NCBI GenBank assembly: GCA_016801845.1 | Contig: CM028906.1 | Coordinates: 7,936,501 to 8,000,500, forward strand | DNA length: 64,000 nucleotides | Reading direction: 5' to 3' | DNA from: Polydactylus sextarius | Taxonomy: Eukaryota; Chordata; Actinopteri; Polynemidae | Part shown: in pieces, positions 37,901 to 49,893 of the stretch | Position numbering within the stretch: position 1 is the first letter of the stretch | Layout of the letters: every line of letters starts with the position of its first letter | Program-made: the position numbers and the translations under genes | Notes under the pieces: model-generated | Seen by the model: the letters and a program-made list of their open reading frames with translations, nothing else | The model's database searches: none | Told to the model about the DNA's origin: nothing

Positions 37901-40900
37901 TTCCTACAGAAAAATGGTGCCTACTCCTTCAAGGGAATGCCATACGCCACCCCACCTGTCGGTTACCTGCGTTGGGCTCCTCCAGTCAAACCGGTGTTCA
38001 GGGATGGGGTAACCGACGCTGGGCGTTTCCGCAACGTTTGTCCTCAGGTGCGTCCATTGGCAAGTGGTGGGAAGGTGATGGGTCACGAGGACTGTCTGTT
38101 CATCAACGTGTGGACTCCAACGCTGCAGCCCAACGCCAACCTGCCCGTTGCCGTGTGGATCCACGGAGGATACCTGCACATGCTCAGCGGTGGCGAGTCC
38201 GGATACTCACCCACAGAGAAGCTTGCCGCTGATACTGGAATTGTTTATGTCAGTTTCAATTACAGACTCAATGCCTTTGGCTTCCTGGCACTGGAGGCGC
38301 TAAGAGAGGGTTCGCCGACAAACACCTCAGGTCAGATCATCGCACAGAGACGACGGTCATATATGTCACAGGTGGTGACAAGGCTAATGTTTCTAAGTTA
38401 GCTAAACAAGCTAATTACACAAATATCAAAGTTAGGCATCTGGCATCTAAATGAGCTATGTTAGCTAAAGTAGCTAGTAGTCATATGTCACAGGTGGTGA
38501 CCAGGCTTTCTCATCTCGAAGGCTTGCATCGCAAAGTTGCTAATGTAGCCAAGTTAGCAATCATAGCTAAGGTCACTAAAACACTCTAATTAGCCAAAAC
38601 ATCTATATATGAGCTAAGTTAGCAAAGGAGGCACCACAGGGTATGATATGGCTAAGGTATATTAAATCTTTGTTGTCAAGTCGTAGCTTTGTAGTGGTGA
38701 TTATTTTTGTTTTTTTACAGCCTTAAAACAACATCTGAAATATTCATGTTGTTTACATTGTGAAGATCGAACTGAGAGTCCAAACATTTGCATTAAGATG
38801 TGAATAGTTAATACGCGTTAATGTGATCGCCATAAATTGAGCTAATTCCTGAAGCTGCCTCCTCCATGTTAATGTTCTTGATATTCTGTTATGTAACATG
38901 ACCTGGTTGTGAAACAAGCCGTTAAATTAACAGAGTGCTGGCATGACATGATGGCGTGGCCCATTTCTTCTCCCTCAGCTTGAAAAGAGTTAAATTTAGT
39001 TTGAAAATGGGCCGATGGAAACGAGGCCACACACTGACCCTCCTCCTCCTCTTTGTCATTTCTCTGCAGGAAACTATGGCTTCATGGACCAGATCGAGGC
39101 TCTGAAGTGGATCCAGAGGAACATCCGAGTGTTTGGAGGAGATCCTGGGAAAGTCACAGTGTTTGGACAGAGCTCAGGTCTGAAACATTGAGTCCTGCTG
39201 AGTCTGTCAGAGATGAAACTGTTCAACAGTTGACAACACCGAGACCAAGTTTGTGACAGAAGAAACACCACTCAAAATATAGATTGGTAGAAAATGTGTT
39301 TATAAAAAGGTCTTCATGAAAAAAATCTTAAAATTAAGGAAATCAAGGGAAATGATGTTGGTGATGTAATAATTGTTACATGTTCAATGACAGTATCATC
39401 AGCACCAGTTTTTATTCCTTTACTCAGCAGTGGAAAACAACAACAATGCAGCAGCAGAAACTGGCAGAGAAAATTTCAAATACTTTAGTTTTTTTCAAGC
39501 TTATTAGTCTACTAACTAACAAGCTAATGTTTTTTTAAACAAAGATATTGATATTATTTTTTCAGGTTTCTTAAAAGAAAAAAGACAATGAAATATTTGA
39601 AATATTTTTGAGATCCAATATTTAAGTACTACTGTATGGCCAACACTAGCATTAGCAACATCAAAGTTCATTCCTTTAACCACCAACAACTGTCACCAGC
39701 AGCAGAAAACAATGGTAATGCTTTGTTTTGACTGAAGTTAGCATGCTGATTAGCTAGCTCTGGCCGGTTTCATCACTTTCTGATTTTGAATCACTATAGC
39801 TTCTTAAACTAAAACTAAAATAAATTCTTGTCAAAGAGAAAGTGTAATAAAAAATATTTTAGGTCATTTTTAAGGTGCCATATTTAAGTCTTTGCACTAC
39901 ATAGAGGAAACGTGACATCATAACAATTCAGCCAAATTATGTTTTGTGATGTTTTGTGTTTTGTGTTTTGTGAACTGTTGTGTTGTGACACAACAGTTTA
40001 AAAAGCCGAAGAATTAACTGTTAATAAAAATATTAATTAGTCACAGTTCTATAAAATGTAACAATGTTACAGTGTCACAAGTTTCCATACGAAAATATAC
40101 ACCTGTACTTTCTGTACATTGACGTGGACGTTAATGTACAGGAGGGCAGGTCAACGTTTCTGACGTTAACAGACATGTCTGTGTTGATTTAGCAGTGTTT
40201 TGGAAGGAAATTTAAAATATACTGATACTTTGTTTCAACTGTAGCATCGTTTTGTTTATGTTCTGCTGTTTTGTAGGTGGGACGTCAGTTTGGGTTCTGA
40301 TGACATCGCCGCTAGCGAAGGGTTTGTTCCAGGCAGCAGTTGACATGAGTGGCTCGTACATCCTTAACGCAACTCTGGAACGAGCTGAGTCCGACAACCT
40401 GGTGTTTCTGAAGAAGACAGGTTGTCAAGACGTGAGCTGCCTGCGACGCCTGACGGTCAAACAGGTTCTGCAGGTGAGACAAAGCTCCATGCTGCTGCTG
40501 CAGAAATGTGAACAGTACTTATTGTGTTTAATATTTGAAGATTTCATCAAATATCTGATCATAGCTCATCTTTATGATGCACTGATGGATGTTAATGTCA
40601 CTTCCAAGTTCAGTAGCACCTGAACATTTCTGATTTTACTGCAACACTTAATGAAGAAATTAGACTGTGAACATTTTAATGTTTTTTTACTGTGAAATTT
40701 GAGTTCGTTTCCATCCAGCATGTCTGACTGCGGATGAATAATGAATAATGTATGCGAGGAAATTAAATAACACAGTGACTGAGCTCAGACAGTAAAACTC
40801 CTGAACTTTTACAAGTGCAGCAGCCATCACACTTTGTGTTTTATTGTTATTAGCTATTTAAAATGTCAGATTAATTCTTTTTTATTTATTTATTTTTTTA

Positions 40901-43900
40901 TTCCAGCTGCCACTCAGACTTGTTCCTAGACTAAATGACTACTAATTAAATGGCTGCTAATGCTAATGTTAGCTACATAGCATTCTTGTATTCAGTGATG
41001 ATACAGTCCAGTCAGGGCCATATAGCTGATAGCTGATTAGCATGCTAAAAAGTGATTGAAACAGAAGCAAGACAAATGCTAACATGAATGTAGCTTTGCC
41101 CCCCAGTGGTTGTTGGTGAATATTTCAAATGATTGCCAGCTAAAATGCTGTAAATGCTACATTGGCTGAGCAGAAATAGAATTTATATACTTTCAGTGTT
41201 GTAACAGTCCAGTCAGAACCGTTGCTAGCGGGTAGTAGGCTTAGAACTTCTAGAAATAGTAGAAAAATGAATTTAACATTACCATACTCTCCCATTTCTG
41301 CAGCTGATGGTGAAGGTTTCTTAGGACTGCCAAGTAACAGTCCAGTCAGGGCCATGTATACCTGGTTAGCATGCTAAACGATGACAGAAATAGAAGCAAA
41401 AGAAGAGTTAACATTAGGCGTTGGTGAATGTTCCTGTGACAGGCAACATCCGATAAGGCTAACATTAGCTATTTAAAACTCTATTGTCAGTGATTAGACA
41501 GTCCAGTCTAGACTGGAGATAGCTGGTTTGCATGCTAAAACATTGCCGACACTTCCTTCCACCCCCAAGGCCATCCCGTGGCAGGAGTACCCGTTCTGGG
41601 CAGCAGATGAAATGACAGATCTCCCCACCAGAGGAACCTTTGTTGGCCCAGTGGCGGTGGTGGATGGAGTCGTCCTTAAAGCTCCACCTTTTGAGGTTTG
41701 GGAGAATAAAGGAGACCATAGTGATGTCCCCTTCGTGGTTGGGACAACAGCACAGGAAGTCGACTTCAGGTGAGAGATCGGCTATTTTGACACTATCAGA
41801 CCAGCATTATCGTTTTTACTGAACTGATCTCAGGTTTCTGTTTTCTCTGCAGTCCAGCAGCTGAAAACATCTCCATGTGGACATGGGGTGACTACAGCTG
41901 GTTCGTTACAGGTACCAGCTTTAACAAAATGACAGTGATTATTGATGTGATTACATCAGATTCAATTAGACAGATTGATGAAAATAAGAACTGACCAGCC
42001 AACCTATGAAACAACTAAACAACCCTTCAATTTACCAGTTCACTAGCCAATTTACCAGCCAATTGACTGACCAACCAACCAACCCAACAACCAACCACCA
42101 TACCAACTAACATTACCAACCAAACTACCTACCAACACACTAACTTACAGCAACACACTAACAAAATACTAACAAACTAAATTTTCAACCAACAACCAAG
42201 CAGCTACCCTATCAACCTACCAACTAATATAACGAGCAAATGAACTCTGGACTGACTGTCCTACTAACTAGTCTACCAACCGACTAACCAACTGATTGAT
42301 TCACTAATCAACCATACAACCTACCAGCCAACCTTACTACTGACCAACTGGCTGACCATTTATCCACCAAGCAACCAACCTACCAAACTAAACATATCAG
42401 CAAACCAAACTACAACTCACAATCTAAAACCCACCAACTAAACCTACCAACCAACCACCCTATCAACCTACATATTTAACAACTATCCTACCTTCTACCC
42501 TACTTCGCAACCAAATTATGACAGCATTGCCTATCAACTAACCGACCAGCCAATTTAGACCAACTAACCGACTGTCCCATCAATTAACTTTTACTGCAAC
42601 CACACTTCTAGGCAATTAGCTGACTAGACCACTAGTTCCACAATTTCTGGCCCAACCAAAACGTTGGACAGCATGTAAAGGGCAATAAAGATGGCAGTAC
42701 AGAAATGTATTAACTATTTTAGCTGCTATGGAGAACGATGGGTAGACAGTTCTGGTCTCACAATGATGTTTGTGTTATGGTGACAAACCTGTGCAGGTCG
42801 TGGTTGAACATTAATGAAGGTTGTTTCCTGCGGTTTCATGTTTAAAATAATGAAAAGGTCTCGAGGTAATTGAGGATGTGATTTTTTTTTTAGATCTAAT
42901 TAGAGTAAAGATGCATGTGCTGATAAAACTCTCCTCTGATTTAGTTATTAACACTCAGGCTGTTTTTACAGACGGACGCTCCTAGTCGTGTTTTCTTTGA
43001 GCTCAGTGGGAGTCGTTAAATGTTTTCAGCCTTTGTTTTTATGTTGAGGTTGCAACATTAAATTAAATTATAGGAACAAGATTAACAAGTTTATTAAAAA
43101 AGGGGAAAAAAACAGTCTGGTCTGATAATTAGCTCTGGAGATAGATATCATGCAGGAGAAAATGAAGAGAGAAAAAAATAACTAAAATAACTATAGCTAA
43201 CAATAAAAAACATTAGTATATATACATAACATAAATATATATATACAGCCTGTATCTATGTAGTACTTTAACCAGTTTTTAAACTACTCATTGAATGGTT
43301 ATTTGAATACGTTTGCTTCTCATACAATTTTATCAAGAAAAGTAACAAATTCATTAGTGAATTAGTGAGTTTTCCATATTAATGAGGTAAAACTGTTGTT
43401 GTTAAATGAAAAACATGCAACTTGCCATGTGTGTGTTTTTTGCTATTGGTATTTGGTCAGTGTTAACAGTATTAGCTATTTACGTACTAGTGCATAACAA
43501 ATATTATAATTTCAGCCTTGAATTTTATTCTTTCACTAATCAACAGCCTCTAGAGATGGAAAGCTAAGGTGGTTAATGTTAAGTTAACGAGCTAACCAGG
43601 TCATTAGCATGAGGTTAGCATGCTAACTACCTATCCCATCCTGTCCATCCTGTTGACTGTGGCAAACTAACAAAACATCGAGCCTTCCCTTAGGAAGTAA
43701 CGCTCATGGGTTGTATTATAGTGTGTTTTTTTTTAATTCAACAATGGTTGAACCTCTTAATTCACATTGAGCAAGACTAGCTGGTTAGCATGCTAATTTC
43801 AGTAGAAGCAAAGCAGCAAAGTGATAGAAATGACAGCAAAACCAGATTTAATATTGTTGCTAGCTTTCTATTGCTGGAGTTTGAGTATTTAAACTGTATT

Positions 43901-46900
43901 TATTTAAACTTTATCTAAGCATGTTTAGTAAATACACTTCCATCTCTCTGCTTCCTTCTCAGAGAAACTGAAGACCTTTAACGAAAGCCTCCCATCTGCG
44001 GCACTGAATCTGTATCCATCCTCAGCGCCCTGTCCCACCAGAGATCGCTGTCCAGAGAGGGCATACACCACGATGGCATCCGACATCAGGGTCACATGTC
44101 CCAACAACGACCTGGCAGAGAGGGCAGCAGGTAAACTGTGGACACAAGATAAAGATCTGTTAGGTTTGTTAGCTCCTGAGGGAAATATTAGCTTCTCCGG
44201 ATTTTTCCATTAGCTGCTTTTTGACATAACTATTTCATAAACAGCTTATAACACATAATGTGGTTTTAGCAGTTTTGAAGACATACTGTGTAAGATTTAC
44301 CCCATCTAGTGGTGAGGTCGTATACTGCAACCAACTGAGTAGTATTCTTAAGCCTGTGTGCACATTTCCTTCTATGGTGGCTGGGAAGTATAAACAAGAT
44401 GTCGTCCTTGTATTTGAGAAAAGTAACTCTGATATTTACCCAGTGTTTCCTCTACAATACCTTTACTATGACACCTCTGTCTCTCTCCATCACTCTCTCA
44501 CTTCTCTTCCCAAATACAAACATGTTTGACATTTAATGTGGAAAACTAGCGAGTCGTCTGCTAGCTTGATGCTAACACATAATAGAAAACACCATAGATG
44601 GACTAACACAATCAGCGGTTGCAGTAAGTTTAACTCTGCAAATGATCGTTTACTTCAATATGCTTAACATACCCATGTTATACCATGTTATTTATCTTAT
44701 TAACACAATGGCATGTCATTTCTGTCTGGCTGGTGGCGCACCGCAGTCGCCAGCCTGCTGCTGTCCGAGCAGAGAGAGCGTCTGGTGGACACCTGTGTGT
44801 GTTATATCTGGTTCTCGGGACTTGGTGCCAGAGCTTGGGAGCTTTGGCGCTCTATGTATATATAAATGGAAAATTCAAAACCTACCAGAACATTTTGACT
44901 TGTTGATGGAGGTAATTACTACTTAACAAGGTCATAGTTGTGAATGAAAATATAAACTTTTGTTAATAGACAACCTGAAAAATTACACATTGTGACTGCT
45001 TGTCAGTCAATCTGTAACAGGGCTGTGCAATTAATCAAAATTTGATCGTGATTTTGATTTTTGCGTCAAACGATTTACAAACTAATATAATTGAGTTTAA
45101 ACAATTTATTTTTCTTAAAGAGACCAGCATACACAACTCAGTCCATCCCCCAAAACATTCAACGCAGCCCTGCTGACTGACACTCATCAAGGGCTCCATA
45201 TGCTTCTCCATCTCTATCTCTTTTAATTTCAACATTTTAACATAGTTCTCCTTGGGGTCAAGCACAATTTTGTTGCTGGGAATGTGTGCTCATCCCCGCC
45301 TGGCAGGGAGAGAACTGCGCAATGATTCACTTTAAATATTTCAGTGTTTCCTATACATAGACCAACGCGTGGCGGGCCGCCACACAATCAACACCCGCCA
45401 CCACAAATTGATTCCATCCAGATTTCCTCCAGCACGTTGATGAAATATAACTGTTGTTCCGTTCATTCAACTCCACTAAACTCTCTCTCCCTCTCTCTCT
45501 CTTCACACACACACTGCTCCTCTCCATGTGCAATGCCTGACGCCTATAGCCTATTGAAGGAAAACCTGAAAGAGTGGGACAATGTCCGCTCAAGCATGCG
45601 CGCACACACACACACACACAGAGTGAAAGATGGTGCTGCTCCAAAACAGTTATAAATTAGTTACAAAATGACATTGATGTCACCTATGACTGAACTGTTA
45701 CGGTGATTTGGAGACAATCAGAAACATGTAGTTCGTTGTTCTATATATATCAAAAATCTGATTTCATGTAAAACTGTTGGCATAAATAATTCCATAGAGA
45801 AAGGAAATATTTTTACTGACGTTTAAAATAAATACCTGATAGAAGTAGCCTATATAACATAGGCCTAAGTATAAACATTACAGTAGCTATGACAACCCGA
45901 ACAGCAAAAATAATTGTTTGAATAATCGAGGTTTCAATATTGACCAAAATAATCGTGATTAAGATTTTTTCCATAATCAAGCAGCCCTACTGTAACATCT
46001 GTAACTCCGCAAATGTCCATCAGCTCAGCCGCTGTAGAAGCGTCACTGTGGAGGGTTTTTTTTTTTTAAACAAACAGATGCTCAGGGCTTTTTGTTCCAT
46101 CAAGTTTTTAAACCAGATTTAATTTGGGTTGTTAGTGAGCTGATGTCCCTGGTTTCTGGTGCTGCTCAGCATGCCAACATCAGTAGGAGCAATCAGAGTT
46201 AGCGTTAGCGGTGTTGTTGTTTTCCAGCTTGATGCTGAACTCGCATCATCTCTTCTTCTAGACTAGCAGGTACACAGCTGCTAATGCTCTGTTGAGGCAG
46301 AGCTTGCTGTTTAGCATTCTAAGAAATGGAAAAAATAAAAGTAAAACATGAGCTAAAATCAATGTAGCTCTCTTCTTCTGTTTCAACAGCTGTTTGTTTT
46401 GTTATGACTTCTAACCAGTCATAACAAAACAAACTGCTAAACAGCTGCTAATGCTTAGAGCAGTCTCATTATGTCCCATGATAACATTAGCATTAGTCTT
46501 ACTCTAACTCAGCTATATGACTGCTAATGCTAACATTACCTATTTAGAGCAATAACATACATAGAGGACCTTAAAATAAAACATATTGCTATCTGCCAAG
46601 TTATATTATGATATGCTGTAAAGCATTTATCAAACACAAGACCGAGGAAGGAGGTTGAGGAGGTTGAAAAGCTGTTGATCTTTCTTATTACTTTTGCACT
46701 TTTTTCTTTGTGATTTAACTCCTCAGAGTTGCAGTTTGTGTTTCAGCAGCAGTTAGCACAGTCGATGATCTAACTTCGTCTTTGCTGCGATATGATGATA
46801 CAGTTGTTGCTATTCCTTCCACATTAAAAGCTTCTGTCCCTGCAGAGTTTGTGGTTATTGGTGTTTTCTCTGCCACATTATTACTGTACATCACGTTACA

Positions 46901-47998
46901 AGTTGTTTTACTGTGAATAACAAATCTCTATTTGCTACAACTCCTCACAGTTTCACAGCCGCAGAAATCTGCTTCATGCAGCTTTTTCTTATTTTATTTT
47001 TCTGCTGTGAGGCTCGTTAAACTAACAGAGCGCTGACGCTCTGAGTAAACTGACATTAGCTGTCATGAGAGGTAACTGCAGGGCATCCTGGGTGTTTTTT
47101 TTTTTCCTTTAGCTGCATGGTTCATTGGGATTTTTATGTTGCACAGCCTGTTTCTCTGTGTTGCTGAATAACAGCCAACCCACTGAAGATGAATTTGGAC
47201 ATGAATCATTATTTGTCTCCATCAAAGAAAAGTCAAAATATTCTTTGTGTCCTGGAGAAAGAATAAAAGTCTGAACACAGGATCAGGTTGTTGAGGTGCA
47301 GCAGAAATCTAATCTGCTGTTATCTTTATTTTACTTAAAGTAATTAATATCTTTTTATATATATATATATATATATCTGTATTATATATATAATATATAT
47401 ATGTCAAAGTTTTTTTTTCCTAATGATGGAAAACAGATGCTGTGGTTGTTGAGGATACAATCTGCTAATGTAGCCATCCATCTTTAGCTAGCGTGATGCT
47501 AATGTTTCATGTTTTGAATTTCTGTTAAATATCTGCCATCCTCTGTGTCTGCAGCGGCTCTGAACAGTCCAGTTTATCGATACGTGGTGACGCATACGCC
47601 ATCTGGACCAATCAACACGTCCTCTGGTCTGCTGCCATTCGCTGGGCGCTTCTCCTTCCACTGCCTGGACACTGTGGCGTTGTTTGGCGGCCTGGAACTT
47701 GTCCTGGGGAAACAGCTCAGCACCCTGGACAAGGACTTCCAGGATGTTTTCACAAAGAATTTCGTTAACTTTGTCAAAACAGGTAACAACGCTTCGACTT
47801 GTTCTCCATTTTACCTCTGGTTTAATGTTTAAGTGATAAAAATGTTTCTGTGTTGCAGGTAAAATGGAGAAATGGCCTGAATACCCATCAGCCACTGCTC
47901 TTCTGTCCAACAACGTGACGCTCAAGCAGAACTACGATGCTGACCGGTGCAATCTGTGGAAGGAAAACGGCCTGTTTGCTTACGCCTGGATCAACTGA
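34935..47998 (+). CDS. Membrane-anchored type-B carboxylesterase (cholinesterase-like fold), 595 aa, nine coding exons
   Basis: Coding exons: 34,935-35,201; 37,910-38,330; 39,070-39,177; 40,277-40,473; 41,570-41,769; 41,853-41,911; 43,963-44,130; 47,555-47,782; 47,859-47,998. All introns are GT-AG and all phases agree. The start ATG has G at -3 and +4 and follows a leader-exon acceptor. Residues 1-45 are acidic and predicted cytosolic. A membrane segment lies at about 46-68, so this is a type II (signal-anchor) protein with the esterase domain outside or in the lumen. Family hallmarks are the C133/C151 disulfide pair ('NVCPQ', 'HEDCLFINVW'), oxyanion-hole H174-G175-G176, nucleophile S264 in 'FGQSSG', E394 in 'GTTAQE' and H509 in 'FSFHCLD'. 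Six N-glycosylation sequons fit an extracytosolic domain. The triad is complete, so ester hydrolysis is likely; the substrate is unknown. It lacks the classical mammalian cholinesterase or neuroligin layout, so no symbol is given. Confidence 0.92.
35290..35660 (-). repeat. TTAGCTAA-word cluster in esterase intron (after first coding exon)
   Basis: Reverse-orientation edge fragments of the TTAGCTAA-armed repeat occur twice ('gccacctgtgatgtatac' near 35,439 and 'gactagtcacatctgtgac' near 35,611) within GCTAAC and TAGCTACTTTAG words. Confidence 0.6.
35913..35940. repeat. Perfect 11-bp inverted repeat (hairpin) in esterase intron
   Basis: GAAACTCAAGC at 35,913-35,923 and its exact complement GCTTGAGTTTC at 35,930-35,940 flank a 6-base loop. 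No known function. Confidence 0.8.
36297..36320. repeat. Poly(A) tract in esterase intron
   Basis: A homopolymer A run of about 23 bases. Confidence 0.85.
38331..38690 (+). repeat. TTAGCTAA-armed repeat fragments just after esterase exon 2
   Basis: The edge phrase 'atgtcacaggtggtgac' occurs at 38,361-38,377 and again at about 38,485-38,501, each followed by 'aagttagcta'-type words. The first lies only about 30 bp beyond the donor at 38,331, so the repeat has come very close to the coding exon. The core blocks are absent. Confidence 0.65.
40920..41550 (+). repeat. Diverged tandem units ending at the acceptor of esterase exon 5
   Basis: The phrase 'acagtccagtc' recurs at about 41,006, 41,204, 41,337 and 41,498. 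Units contain 'ggttagcatgctaaa', 'gaaatagaagcaa' and 'aacattagctatttaaa'. Spacings are about 198, 133 and 161 bp. The last unit stops about 20 bp before the exon start at 41,570, leaving only 'cttccttccacccccaag' as polypyrimidine tract and acceptor. Confidence 0.7.
41990..42640. repeat. Degenerate (CCAACTAA)-type low-complexity array in esterase intron 6
   Basis: About 650 bp of irregular CCAAC, ACTAAC and ACCAACC words. The plus strand is A/C-rich and strikingly poor in G. No exact period is maintained. Confidence 0.8.
43190..43830. repeat. Intron sequence with AT repeats and GCATGCTAA-family words
   Basis: A TA-rich tract lies at about 43,215-43,250. Words 'ggttagcatgctaact' and 'ggttagcatgctaattt' at about 43,613 and 43,783 resemble the tandem units at 40,920-41,550. 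There is no exon here apart from the one beginning at 43,963. Confidence 0.45.
44270..44930 (+). repeat. Probable interspersed repeat in esterase intron 7
   Basis: Starts with 'tgtaagatttaccccatc' and 'tagtggtgaggtcg'. From general familiarity with fish genomes I recognise these as frequent repeat phrases, but I cannot verify this here. Frames at 44,642-44,926 run on two overlapping phases and have no splice logic with the esterase. Confidence 0.4.
45019..45988. mobile_element. hAT-like DNA transposon remnant, about 970 bp, with nested fragment
   Basis: The left end AGGGCTGTGCAATTAATC and right end (GATTATGG... on the complement, finishing CAGCCCT) are inverted. Internal matches include 'gatcgtgattttgatt' near 45,043-45,058 against 'aataatcgtgattaagatt' near 45,949. 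An 8-bp near-duplication flanks it: TCTGTAAC at 45,011-45,018 and ACTGTAAC at 45,989-45,996 (7 of 8 identical), the length expected for hAT insertion. No transposase frame survives. A second hAT-like end phrase, CAGTGTTTCCTATACAT, begins at about 45,343 with 'ggcgggccgccac' after it, suggesting a fragment of another element inside. A CA run lies at about 45,600-45,620. Confidence 0.75.
46200..46570 (+). repeat. GCTAATG/AACATTAGC-word cluster in esterase intron 7
   Basis: Phrases such as 'acagctgctaatgct' (46,274 and 46,441) and 'gctaacattacctatttag' resemble the tandem units at 40,920-41,550. The local complementary phrases 'gttttgttatgactt' and 'ccagtcataacaaaac' (46,396-46,430) form an inverted repeat. 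Confidence 0.5.
47356..47402. repeat. (TA)n tract in esterase intron 7
   Basis: AT dinucleotide repeats with a short interruption, about 150 bp before exon 8. Confidence 0.9.
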
Positions 47999-48597
47999 CA
48001 ATGGTGGCGAGAAAAACATCACAATTATATTTTAGTTTTAACAACTCTGCATCTTCCAAAATTTAAAAAGTCTTAACATCCCTGCTGAATGTTCACAGGA
48101 TTTGTTTTTGTTTCATTTTCTAATTTTGGTGATTAACAAACAGCGTTTGACAAAATCAGAGCCTGAAGGAAACGTGAAGTTCGTAAATGTTAACTGAAAG
48201 TGACAAAGAGTTAAACTCAGGAAGAAACGTTGCATGAAGAATCTAGTTTGTAGCTCTTTTTTTCTTTTTTTTTAAATAATGTTGCAATATTTCCATATCT
48301 TCATAACAGAGATAAATGTGTTAGTTTTCTATCCAATGCAGAGCGAGAATGCATCAGTGACCAACCATGAAAGGTTAATGTCTCAACTTAGTATGTGTTT
48401 GTCAAATCAGGTGATAGAGATGATACAGAGATGATGATGTGGATTCAAATGGTGATATTATTCTTTCATTTTGGATTGTTCTTTGTAATGATATCTGTTT
48501 TGCTTATTTTGTTTGCAGATAAGCGTTATTTTCGCAGCCTTCAACCCTTCAACTTCTTTTGGGTGCAAATCAAATATAAAATATAAATTTTTAAGTC

Positions 48598-48603
48598 AAT
48601 AAA
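48598..48603 (+). terminator. Candidate proximal poly(A) signal of the esterase gene
   Basis: AATAAA 600 bp after the stop codon at 47,998. A T-rich stretch lies further downstream. It may be used alone or with the distal signal. Confidence 0.45.
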
Positions 48604-49070
48604 TTCAGATAAAGCTATAAAGATTTACAAGTTAATTCCACTCTTCAGGGACACAAGCTGCTGCAGCAAAAATCCACCCTGCAGATAAAGATCATTGACT
48701 ACGTCCTGTGGGGTTATAGCTAATCACCACCTCAGTGACTTAAAGACTATGATAAAAGTTAAAGTAGATTTTTTTTTCGTTTCAGGGAAGTGATTGAAGA
48801 GAAAAGGGAGAGAGTTTTGTTATGTAGTAATGTTTGAACCTGTGAACTCATACCAAGTCGTGTGTGTTTTTGTGAAGTCCTGCTGTTTGCACTGATTCGT
48901 AACCACAATGCTTTGCCACTTTTCCTGTGAGCAGATTTTATTTGTTACATATTTTTGTTGATGAACTGTGTCATGATCACATTTGTTTGTAACCACTTCT
49001 GAGCTTCACCTTGTGCATTTTATTTTGTTGTGTATTAATACAGTGAAACTGTATCACACTATATACACTC

Positions 49071-49076
49071 AATAAA
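49071..49076 (+). terminator. Candidate distal poly(A) signal of the esterase gene
   Basis: AATAAA followed within 20-40 bp by the T- and GT-rich stretch 'ttgttagtatttttac'. This gives a 3' untranslated region of about 1.1 kb. Confidence 0.6.
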
Positions 49077-49623
49077 CTGCTTCACATTAATTGTTAGTAT
49101 TTTTACTAAATCTTTTTCATCAAGTGGATAAAAATCTATCGTTGCCCTTCAGGAAACTATCTCATGGTGGATTCAGTTACAAGTTGGTAAAATATGTCTA
49201 TACTTTATTTATTCCAGGATTGAACTTTGCTAACATATTTGCTAATGTAGGCAACATAACTAAGTTAGGTAACATAGCCAAATTAGCTAATGTAGCTAAT
49301 AGTTTCATTATAAAGGTAAATGTTGCCAAGTAACTAGCTAAATTATCTTATCAAAGTCAAGGTTATAGCTTATGTAGCCATCACAGCCATGTTAGTTAAC
49401 ATAGCCATTATAGTTTAATAAAATCTTATAAGAATTCAATATAATTGGAATTTATTGAACAGAAGTAATGCAATAAATTACAATAAAAGTAGAATTATAT
49501 GTGAAGATTTTTATTTTATATATGACTGGTACATTGTTTATTGCATATTGAATATTTCTGTCACTGCCGTTCCTCGTGTGTCCAGCAGATGGAGACAGAA
49601 GGCGCCTTGTGTTATTGTTTTAT

Positions 49624-49626
<3 letters not shown>

Positions 49627-49663
<37 letters not shown>

Positions 49664-49825
49664 GCTCCTGTAGCTTTAAGACCGGGTCTCGCGGCCCCCT
49701 CCCGGACTGATGGTGCCACGCTGCTGCTGCGCATGCTCAGTGCAGATCCAACTCCAGATCCAGATCCTGGACCAGGAGCTGCCGCGTCCCGAGTCCTGCA
49801 GCCTCACTGTGTGTATGTGTACATA

Positions 49826-49893
<68 letters not shown>

